The notes under the pieces are model-generated. The model worked only from the letters and a program-made list of their open reading frames with translations. It was not told where the DNA came from and ran no database searches. From assembly GCA_029856445.1 (NCBI GenBank), contig JAHQWY010000063.1:1-14155 (forward strand): 14,155 nt of DNA, read 5' to 3'. A program made the translations under genes and the position numbers. Positions 1 through 8,700 of this stretch are shown here, piece by piece. The stretch comes from Promethearchaeia archaeon (lineage in GTDB: Archaea; Asgardarchaeota; Lokiarchaeia; Sigyniarchaeales; SOKP01). Every line of letters starts with the position of its first letter. The first letter of the stretch is position 1.

Positions 1-92
1 AATATTTTGATCTTATATCTGTTTTAATTATAATCAAAATATTTAATAAAATAATTGGATTAACCTAACTACTTAATCTTATAGCGATCTGA

Positions 93-358
93 TTGATTAA
101 AAAATCAAAAGGCTTAAAAACAAAGTTTATTGACAACGCTAAATTTAAGATTTCTGCATTTCAGGGGCATTTAGCAGAAGACACTTTAAAAATAATTCCA
201 AAAATGTTTAAGTTGATAATGTAAATGGAAGAGTAACACGAATAAATGGTGAGATATGCTTTGAATCTTTTTATGAGAGGACTGGATGTTCTATATGTAT
301 CGAAAAATGTCCCTTCCATAAAGTTGGGTATCATGTTCTACATTATAGACAAATATAA
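93..358 (+). pseudogene. Decayed C-terminus of a 4Fe-4S protein (QueG / reductive-dehalogenase-like)
   Basis: Two adjoining reading frames together look like one protein tail. Frame 3, from about 93 to the stop at 222-224, reads sensibly, including FQGHLAEDTLKIIPKMFK. Frame 2, open from 212 to the TAA at 356-358, continues with NVNGRVTRINGEICFESFYE and then GCSICIEKCPFHK. The second part carries a Cys at 257 and a C-x2-C-x3-C-P cluster with Cys codons at 287, 296 and 308. That spacing, followed by an aromatic residue, is typical of the second [4Fe-4S] cluster of epoxyqueuosine-reductase and reductive-dehalogenase-like proteins. The frames switch around 210-220, as expected from a one-base indel. 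Frame 3 has in-frame stops at 66-68 and 90-92, and there is no plausible start, so this looks like a remnant rather than a working gene; an assembly error could explain the frameshift but not the upstream stops. I see nothing recognisable in 1-92. The family call is from motif spacing only. Confidence 0.55.
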
Positions 359-386
359 AAGAATTTGAATATTTAAGAGAAATGTC

Positions 387-1001
387 ATGAAAAATCTCTC
401 ATTTACAGGAAAAAAACTTATTGTTTTTGATCTTGATGGAACTATCGTTGATTTAGCAGTAGATTGGATGTCTCTAAAGGATTTATTAGTTGAAAGATAT
501 GAAGAGCTGTATCAAGAATCGTGTGATTTTAAAAGTGTTTCAAAATGTTTAGAAAAAATGGTAGAAAAGCAGGATGAAAGTAACATACAGAATTTCTTTG
601 ATATAATCCGACATTATGAGCTAAAAAATATAAGAGATGTCAAGCTTATCGATGAGACTATTTTTTTCATTAATAATAAAAACTTATTTGGAATAGAAAA
701 TGAAATGAAATTCGCAATCCTATCTCTTAATACTAGAGATACGATAATCCGGGCTTTAGAAATTGCTGATATAACTGATAAGATAGATTATATAGTAGGT
801 AGGGAAGATGTTAGAAAATGGAAACCGGATCCAGAAGGTCTTATAATGATTAAAAATCATTTTAAGGTAAAGAAAGAAGAAATAATCTACTTTGGGGATA
901 TGGAAAAAGATCTTTTAACAGGGGAAAATGCTGGGATTGAAGCATACTTAATAGATGATTTAATAAATATAGTAAATAAAAAGAAATTTGATGAGAAATA
1001 G
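387..1001 (+). CDS. HAD-superfamily phosphatase (phosphoglycolate-phosphatase-like)
   Basis: Predicted cytosolic Mg-dependent phosphomonoesterase of the haloacid dehalogenase superfamily. Motif I is FDLDGT, with nucleophile Asp15 and acid/base Asp17. Motif II is the Ser113 region (ILSLNT). Motif III is Lys146 in KWKPDP. Motif IV is FGDMEKD, with Gly170-Asp171 and Asp175 binding Mg. Residues of about 22-100 between motifs I and II form a mostly helical cap of the small C1 type, including the DWMSLK stretch common in archaeal phosphoglycolate-phosphatase-like members. The length of 204 residues is normal and all catalytic residues are present. The substrate cannot be told from sequence; 2-phosphoglycolate or another small phosphoester or nucleotide is possible. 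The start follows the decayed Fe-S gene by 28 bp and has no strong Shine-Dalgarno; an out-of-frame ATG sits just before it at 382. The gene is convergent with the E1-like gene, with 13 bp between stop codons. Confidence 0.87.
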   Translation: MKNLSFTGKKLIVFDLDGTIVDLAVDWMSLKDLLVERYEELYQESCDFKSVSKCLEKMVEKQDESNIQNFFDIIRHYELKNIRDVKLIDETIFFINNKNLFGIENEMKFAILSLNTRDTIIRALEIADITDKIDYIVGREDVRKWKPDPEGLIMIKNHFKVKKEEIIYFGDMEKDLLTGENAGIEAYLIDDLINIVNKKKFDEK

Positions 1002-1014
1002 AGAAGAATTTAAT

Positions 1015-2598
1015 TCACATATAAGCAATTACCACATTAAACTTTTTGATTTCAGATTCTGCTAATGCTTTGCCTAAGGGACTTAAAGTAACTATATCAT
1101 TACTCTTTATTTTTAGAGAAGTTAGTTTTACATTCGGGTCTTTTAATGAAGGCATATAAGGATTCCAATAGATTTCTTTAGTCATGGGATTTGTAATCAT
1201 CCATAATTCTGAATCTAACGTGTATCCTGATATTTCCATTGCTTCAAAAATATAACCTACATTCGCATCAAATGGTACTACAATTTGAACATTCTCTTCA
1301 CCTTCAATTTTTCCACAAGCAAGGCAATCTTCTCTTTTAAGAATATTTAGGTGATCAAATTGACCATAAATACCATTATAATTAACATACGGAGGATCCA
1401 TTGGAGCACCAATATTTCTCCCATTAACTCTGAACAAGAGTTTTAATGCTTCTTGAGATTGAATGCTAGAGATAACAGAACTAACTGTTTGTATCGCAGC
1501 TATTTTATTTCCTAAAATGTTTTCCATTTCCTCAAATTTATAATCTGGTCCGAATGTTTCTCTGATGTTTTTTTTCCAATCCTCAATTTCTTCTGAACTT
1601 AAAGAATCTCTCTCTTCTAAAGGTACATTCTCATCAAACACTCTTTCTCTTAATTTTTCTAATTCAATTTGAGCGAGTTCTTTTAACTTTATTACTTCAT
1701 TGTTTAAATTAAGATCTGGCTTGTGCCCATATTCTTTTTCAAATTCAACTTCAGCTTTGATTACACAATGGTTTCTATTGCGAGGTAATCCTTTTAAGGT
1801 ACATGCAGCCACTAATTTGTCATCAGCAGGAGGAATTGGAACTAGGCATCTATAACATGGTGTTTGGTCTAAAATTTCAGGCGCGTATTTCCAATCAAAA
1901 ACCATTTCTATTTCTTTTCTTATTTTATTGATTACAGGATCGATTCGTGCAGCTTTGATTCGATCAATTTCTTCTTCTAACAATTCAATTTCTCTTTTAG
2001 CCCTATAATAATCAGGATATTCTGTATCAGTAATCTCCCAAAGTTGTGCTTCTACTAAATTTTCAATTTCATTTTCTCTATTCTTATATTGTAATTTTGA
2101 ACCTTCAGGAATTATGATTTGTACATGACCTTCAAAACCTACAGTTCCTCCTTCTACCATAGGTTTTTTTAGCCTAAGACAGATTTTATTCAAGTCTAGT
2201 CTAGCGTTAAAATTATCTAAAGCGGCTATAATGACATCTGATTCTTCGTAAACTGAAATAGGTAATTTTTGAAGTTTTTCAAAGTAAAAATCAACATTTA
2301 AGTACGGATTCATTTCTTTTAGTCGCTCAGCTGCAACTTCTGCCTTTGGGCGTCCTTCATCTCCAGGTCTGAATAACATTTGACGCGATAAATTAGAAGT
2401 TTCGATTGTGTCAAGATCAACTAATATTAACTTGCCAATTCCCATAAGGGCAAAGTCCTTTGCAATTTCACATCCTAAAGCCCCTACTCCTATAATCATA
2501 ATACACCCGTTATTGACTATTTCTTGATCCCATCCATCAATAAGCTGTTGTCGAGCATACATACGTGCTTTTACTATATCTTCAACTTTTTCAGTCAT
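1015..2598 (-). CDS. Eukaryote-type ubiquitin-activating E1-like enzyme
   Basis: Likely adenylates the C-terminus of a ubiquitin-like protein with ATP and takes it over as a thioester. The adenylation domain has the nucleotide loop GVGALG (37-42), VDLD (Asp61/Asp63), SNLSRQ (Asn69, Arg72), RPK (Lys85) and ALDN (Asp128). Cys248/Cys251 (PCYRC) and Cys425/Cys428 (DCLAC) form a split zinc site. Between them, CTLKGLPRNRNHC (266-278) matches the catalytic-cysteine signature of eukaryotic E1s (UBA1 CTLKNFP, UBA2 CTIRNTP, UBA3 CTIASMP), making Cys266 the probable thioester residue. Residues about 360-391 resemble the helix closing the adenylation fold. About 435-527 resemble the UBA3 ubiquitin-fold domain that recruits E2. 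MoeB/ThiF proteins have only about 250 residues and lack these two domains. Unusual: residues about 170-245 are a charged helical insert absent from UBA2/UBA3. No E2, ubiquitin or RING gene lies in the window. The motif comparisons to human E1s are from memory. Confidence 0.9.
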   Translation of the reverse strand: MTEKVEDIVKARMYARQQLIDGWDQEIVNNGCIMIIGVGALGCEIAKDFALMGIGKLILVDLDTIETSNLSRQMLFRPGDEGRPKAEVAAERLKEMNPYLNVDFYFEKLQKLPISVYEESDVIIAALDNFNARLDLNKICLRLKKPMVEGGTVGFEGHVQIIIPEGSKLQYKNRENEIENLVEAQLWEITDTEYPDYYRAKREIELLEEEIDRIKAARIDPVINKIRKEIEMVFDWKYAPEILDQTPCYRCLVPIPPADDKLVAACTLKGLPRNRNHCVIKAEVEFEKEYGHKPDLNLNNEVIKLKELAQIELEKLRERVFDENVPLEERDSLSSEEIEDWKKNIRETFGPDYKFEEMENILGNKIAAIQTVSSVISSIQSQEALKLLFRVNGRNIGAPMDPPYVNYNGIYGQFDHLNILKREDCLACGKIEGEENVQIVVPFDANVGYIFEAMEISGYTLDSELWMITNPMTKEIYWNPYMPSLKDPNVKLTSLKIKSNDIVTLSPLGKALAESEIKKFNVVIAYM

Positions 2599-2606
2599 TT
2601 AAGATA

Positions 2607-2612
2607 TCCTCT
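2607..2612 (-). promoter_or_regulatory. Shine-Dalgarno site of the E1-like gene
   Basis: Reading the minus strand, AGAGGA lies 8 bases before the ATG at 2598. It is one of only two clear ribosome binding sites in the window and supports this start codon. Confidence 0.6.
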
Positions 2613-2647
2613 TTTTTCAGAATATACTATTATAATTTAATCATCCT

Positions 2648-2655
2648 AATATAAA
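2648..2655 (-). promoter_or_regulatory. Candidate TATA box for the E1-like gene
   Basis: The minus strand reads TTTATATT, preceded by purine-rich GAAAGAG that could serve as a BRE. A start site about 25 bases downstream would give a leader of roughly 25 nt containing the Shine-Dalgarno site. The 135-bp gap to the giant gene upstream is otherwise AT-rich and featureless. If this element is real, E1 can be transcribed apart from the upstream gene. Pattern match only, in AT-rich DNA where chance hits are common. Confidence 0.35.
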
Positions 2656-2733
2656 CTCTTTCAGTTGATTAATTAAGGTATAAAGAAATAACTATATTAA
2701 AATTTGAATTTGTATTGAGAATAAAATTAGTAT

Positions 2734-5700
2734 TTATTTTTTTTTCTTGTTACCTGCTTCTTTAATCATCCTTTTTAAACTATCAATTTCTTCTCTCTCT
2801 TTAGCTTTTTGAAACTTTTCTTCGAAATCTCGTTTTTCAATCTCTTTTGCATTTAATTCTTCAATAAGTTCTTCTTTAATTTTTATCATATCTCCCATCA
2901 TTCGTCTAAACTCTTTTGCCTCTAATTTTATCTTCTCATTTTTCTGTGCATCTGTTAATTCTTGCTGTTTTCTCCTTTCTTCAATTAAATTAATTACTTC
3001 ATCAGCAAGATTACTGACTTCTCCTATAGTTTCTTTTAGTTGTTCTTCTTCAATCTTTCTGCGACTTTCTTCTAATGTCCTCTGCTTCTCTAGCTGTTCT
3101 TGAATGATTTTAATTCTTGATTCTTCACTTTCAACCCTTTTTTCGAGTGCTTTAGTATTTCTTATTTCAGTATCAATATATTTTGTTTCTTCAACCCAAC
3201 CAATTTCTTTAAATTTTTCTTTTGCGGTTTCAAAACTTTTAAGTGCCCTTTTAAAATCGTGATTTGCTGCCCATTTTTTACCCTCATCTATTAATTTCAA
3301 TCCTTCTTCTCTAATTTCTTCCAATCGATGCTTACTTAAAATTAATTCCCTGTATTGCCTTTCCTGTTCTCTTTTTAGCCTTTCTTGTTCCAATCTTCTT
3401 CCTTTAACTTCATTTTGGAATTGTTCATATTCTTTCTGTCGTTGAATTAGTGCTTGTTCTTCTAATCGCTTTTTTTCTTGAAAAGAAACTTGTTCTTGTT
3501 GTAAATCTTTAATTAAGGCATTTAAATTATTTATTTCAGGTTCCCATCCAATATTTTCAGCTAAAAGGTTTCTAGCTTGAATATACAATGAAATTGCTTT
3601 ATTATAGTCGGGGCTTAAATGCTTTAAATATTTTCCAGCTTCTTCTAACATCGAATAAGCAGATTCTCTTATAGTTGTTTGTTCTTGAATTATTCTTTCT
3701 CTTTCTTGAAGTGCTAAAAATTGGGCCTTTTTCTTTTCCATTTCTTGTCTTTGTCGTTCTTCAACAAATAATTGTAAATCTTTTTCTTCTTGTATCTTTT
3801 CCAATTCTCTTTGGAATTTTAGATCCTGGATTTCCTCCTTTTGGTTCATCATTCTTTTAACTTTTGTGACCATACTTCTAATTGATTCTGTTGGAAAATG
3901 CAATTCATTTAAAATTAATTCTGCTTGTCTATAACTTTCAATAGCTTTATCATATTTAGATCGATTTAGAAATTCCTCAGCTTTATCTAATATCTTAAAT
4001 GCATCTTGTTTTCTTATTTCAAGTGTAGCTTTTAATTTTTCCATTTTCTCAAGCTTAACTTGTTTATCTTGCAATCTTTTTCCTTCTCTTTTTAACTCTT
4101 CAGCAATATTGTGTTGTAAATCCCATTCTTCTTTTTCTTTTTGAATTCTTAATTCCAGTTCCTTTTGTTTTTGTGTTTGATGCTCTCTTTTCTTCTCTTG
4201 AACTTTTAGAATCATTTCTCGAATGGATTCAGTTGGAAAAGCTATTTCATTTAAAATAATTTCAGCTGAGCGATAATTTTCAAGCGATTTATCATATTGA
4301 GCTTGATTCATATATATTTCTGCTTCCTCAAGAAGCTTAAAAGCTTCATCTCTTCTTCTCTCCATGTATTCAAAAGATTCTCGTTGCCTTTTAAGGTCTT
4401 TTTGCTTAGTTTTCATCTTCATCTCATTTATTTGTATACTTTCTGCTATTTTTCTCTGAAACTCAAGTTCTTCCCTTTCTCTTTGTAACTTATTCTCCAA
4501 TTCTTTCTGCTTTGCTATAAATTCTTTTCTACTTTTCACTTGAATTTTATTAATCATTTCCTTAATTGCCCCTGTAGGAAATCCAATTTCGTATAAATTT
4601 AATTCTGCTTGACGATATTTTTCGATCGCTTGATCATATTGTCCCATATTTAAAGAAATTTCAGCATCCCCCATCAATTCAAATGCATCTGACTTTTTTT
4701 TCTCAAAAATTTTTAATAAATCCTCATGCTTTCTGATTTGGATTTTCCTTTCTCTTAAACGTTTCTGTTCACTTTGTATTGATTCGTAAATCTTCGTTTG
4801 GAATTTTTCCTCTTCTTTTTTTTGTTTGACTAATAATTCTTGCTTCATTCTTTCGTTTTCTTCTAGTTTTCTTTTCTGGCTCTTAATAGTACTTATAGTG
4901 TCATTCAGCAATTTTAAGTAAGAACCACCCCATCCAATTTCAGTTAAAATATTAATAGCTTCATTGTATTTGTTTAGAGCGTTTTCAAAATTATTTTGCT
5001 TCAGAAATTCATCTCCATTCTCAATTAACTTAAACGCTTCTTGTTGTTTTATTAAATTTTGTGTAGAAATTTTTCTTTGCATTTCTAATGATTTTGATTC
5101 TTGTATAGCGATTGCTTTTTCATTTTCCTTTTGAGTTTGAATCTTTTCTAGAAAAGCATAATTAACTTTTTCCTCTTCAATTGTTTTTTCTAATTCTCTT
5201 TGTTGAATTAACACATTCTCTCTTTTCCTCCTCTGAATATCATTTATGGCTTCTTGAATTATGGGTATTTCATCAGTCCATTGTATTTGAGCGAAAATAT
5301 TAATAATTTCATTATATAATTTGAGAGCATCATCATAATTACCGTCTGTGAGAAATTTTTGAGCTTCATCTAATAAATTAAAAGCAATATTCTTCTGTTC
5401 CTCACGAAAAACGAGTTCTTCTTCCCTTTTTCTAAGTGTAATTTCCCTCTGTTTAAATTTTTCCCTTTGACTAGAAATATCTATAGCGATTTGAGCTTGA
5501 AATTCCTTCTCAAGTTTCTCCTGTTCCAAAGTTGCTTCTAAATCTCTCTGTTTTTTTAATTCAGCTTCACGCTTCTTATCCTCAACAGCTCTAATTGAAT
5601 TCTGTATTAACTTTATTTCATCATCCCAGTGAATTTCCGTAAAGATGGTTGATGCTTCCTGATAATTTTTAATAGCTTCATCGAATTCTCCAATAGAAAT

Positions 5701-8700
5701 GTTTTTTTGAGCTTGTTCTAATAATCTGAATGCTTCCTTTTCCTTTTGTTCTGATTCTCTTCTAATTTCTTCCTGTTTTTTAAGTTGCTCTTGCTTTTCC
5801 CTCATTATTTCTTGTTCAATTCTTACTCTTTCAGAAATCTGTTGTTGAAACCTCAAATCCTCCTGTTCTTTCCTAAAACTGGATTTTAATTCTTCAAATT
5901 TATTCAATTCTTCTTCTCTTCTTTTTTCTTGAATCTTTTGAATCATTTCTCTAATTAAATCAGTCGGATAACTAATCTCATTTAGAATTAATTCAGCTTG
6001 TCTATATTGTTCAATGGATTTTTCATATTGATTTTGTCTTAGCAAATTCTCAGCATTATCCATTATTTTAAAAGCTTCTGATTTACGAGTTTCAATAATT
6101 TTTATTATCTCTTCACGTTTTTGGAGTTGTATTTGTTTATCTTTAATTCGATTTCGTTCTAGTTTTAAAGATTCTAAAATTTTGTTCTGAAATTGTTCTT
6201 CAGCTTTCTGATGTTCTAATTTTAATTCAAAATCTGCTTGCTTTAATTTTTCATCTTCTAATTTTTTAGTTTCTATTGTAGAAATCGTGTCATTTAATAC
6301 TTTCAAATAATCAGTTCCCCAACCAATATCTTTCAATATTTCTATTGCCTTTTGATAATTTTCTTTCGCCTCATCATATTCATGAGCTTGAACTAAGTTT
6401 TCCGCTCCTTCCATTAGTTTAAAAGCTTCATCTTGTTTAGCTAAATTTTGATCTGATAAAGATTTTTGTTTTTCTTTAAATTCTAAATCTCGAAGAGCCT
6501 TTTGTTTTTCTCTTTCTCTCTGATATTTTATTTTTTCGGTAAAAGCTTTATCATCAACTTCTTTATTAATCGCTTTTTGCATTTCTTTCTGTTTAAAGAT
6601 GAATTCGTTCCTCCTCTTTTCCTCAATATCTCGGATTGCTTCTCTTAAGAGTGGAATTTCGTCTTTCCATTGAATTTGAGCAAAAATGTTTAAGACTTTA
6701 TAATAGATTTCTAGTACAGAGTCGTAGTCATTAATATCTATTAACTTTTGTGCCTTATCTAATAAATCAAACGCTTCATTTTTCTTACTTTCACGAAACG
6801 CAAGTTCTTTTTCACGTTCTCTAATTATTATCTCTTTTTTCTTTAGGTTCTCTTGACGAATTCTTATTTCATTAGATACTAAATTTTGGAATTCTTTTTC
6901 TTGCTTTTCTCTCTCAAGCTGTGATTGTAATTTTATTTGTTTTTCTAAATCTGCTTCTCTTTTTTTATTTTCAATTTCAATAATTGAATCTTGAATTAAA
7001 CTAATTTCATTTTGCCATTGAGCTTCAGCGAAAAAATTTGTGGCATAATGAAGTATCTCAATGGCTTCATCAAAATCTCCTTTAGCTACTTTTTTTTGCG
7101 CTTGCTCAAGCAAATTAAATCCCGCTTCTCTTCTTTCAGCACGATATTTTAGTTCTTCATCACGTTCTTTTAACTCTATTTCTCTTTTCTTTATCATTTC
7201 ACGTTCTTGTTTTAAATATTCAGTAATCTGTTTTTGGAATGCTTCCTCTTCTTTCTCTCTTTCAATCGCTTCTTGCATTCTTTTTTGTTTCAAAAATTTC
7301 TGATTTCTACGAAGATCCTCAACCTTAAAAATAGCATTTTCGATTAAAGGAATCTCCTCTTTCCATTGAATTTCAGCAAATATATTACTTGTTGTCTGAT
7401 AAGCTAGAATAGCATTATCATAATCTTTTTGATTTATATACTTTATTGCAGAATCTAATGCTTCAAAAGCTTCATTTTTACGCTGTTCAAAATATATAAT
7501 TTCTTCTTCTTTATCCTTTAATACAATTTCTTTTTGTTTTAGTTGCTTACGTTCTTTATCCAATTGATTTGCAATTTGCTTTTGAAACTCTAATTCTTCT
7601 TTTTCTCTTTTTTCTAATTTCGTTTGTATTTCATATCTCTTCTTAAGTTGAGAATCTTTTATCTTTTGTACATTCGATATTGTGTTATTAATGTTAGAAA
7701 TATATGTTTCCCAACCAGGACCCATTTTTTCTATAAATTTCAAGGCTTTCTGATATTCAGTTATCGCTTCTTCATATCTTTTAGATTGTAAAATACTATC
7801 AGCATTACTCAGAATTATAAAGAACTCTTTCTCTTTTTTTATCTCATTTTCTCTTGCTTCCTCAAATTGTTGTCTTCTTGTTTCTAAATCCCTTGCTGTC
7901 TGTTGAATTTCTTCTTGTTGTTTCATATAGATAGAATTTTGTAAAATTGTAAGATCCTTTTCTCTTTTTTCTTTTAACTGCTCTACTCTTTTTTCTCGTG
8001 TCTGTTTTTTCTTTATATCTTCTATTAAATTAAAAACAGGTTGGATATATGAATCCCATTCTATTGATTTAAATAATTCAACGGCTAGTTCAAATTTTTG
8101 TATTGCTTGTTCATAATCTTTCTCCCTCTCAAACTTTTTTCCAAGATCTATTAAATTAAACGCTCTAGTTTGAATTTCTTCCTCTTTTAGCTTTTTTTCT
8201 TCAAATTCAATTAATTTAGCCTTTTTTAATTCTGAATCTGTCTTATCTACAAATAACTCTTTCCCAACTGTGCTTAAGATATCTGTAGTTGCTTGTTTTT
8301 GTTGAGTTTGAAAGTCTTCAAATTGTTGTTTGTCTTTCTTAAGCTTTTCAATAATAACTTTAATATTTTGAGTTTGTTCCTCCCATCCAATAGAATTTAA
8401 TAACTCTATGGCGCTTTCATAATTCATTATTGCCTTATCGAATTTTCTTTCTTTTTCGAATTCCTTAGCTTTATCGATATGAGAAAATGCATGATTTTGT
8501 GTTTCTTCTTCTTGTTTTTTCCTAGCTCTATAGCGAGCTATAGATTCTGCTTTTTCTTTACTGGCAGTCTTCCCAAACATACTTACTAATTCAGGTTTTC
8601 TATCTTCGATTTTTTGTAGATATTCCTCAGAAGGACTTAATTCTTGCGTTTGACTTTGTTGAATAGTTTGTTCTTTTCTTAAGGTATCGGAAAGATCTTT

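Noticed and set aside
204..358. Small intact ferredoxin-like gene starting at the ATG at 204
   Set aside because: That ATG is in the frame that stops at 222-224; the cysteine-containing frame has a stop at 209-211 and no in-frame ATG before the cluster.
1015..2598. MoeB/ThiF sulfur-carrier adenylyltransferase
   Set aside because: Shares the adenylation motifs and PCYRC zinc knuckle, but those proteins have only about 250 residues and lack the CTLKxxP catalytic-cysteine segment and the C-terminal ubiquitin-fold domain seen here.
2737..2745. Run of nine T (nine A on the coding strand) as a programmed frameshift site
   Set aside because: It lies within the last few codons of the giant gene, encoding the lysine tail, so slippage would alter almost nothing; likely just AAA lysine codons.
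3675..4488. Plus-strand open frames of about 60 residues at 3675-3860 and 4297-4488
   Set aside because: They lie antisense to the giant coiled-coil gene and read as Phe/Leu/Ser-rich sequence, which is simply the complement of Lys/Glu/Gln codons. No start signals.
4363..7140. Mobile element, CRISPR array or assembly duplication as the cause of the long repeat
   Set aside because: The repeat is in frame within a continuous coding region and strongly diverged between copies, which excludes an assembly artefact. There is no transposase, and no short identical repeats with unique spacers.
7061..7303. Plus-strand open frame of 80 residues, Ser/Phe-rich
   Set aside because: Antisense shadow of repeat module 7 of the giant gene; composition is explained by complementing that gene.
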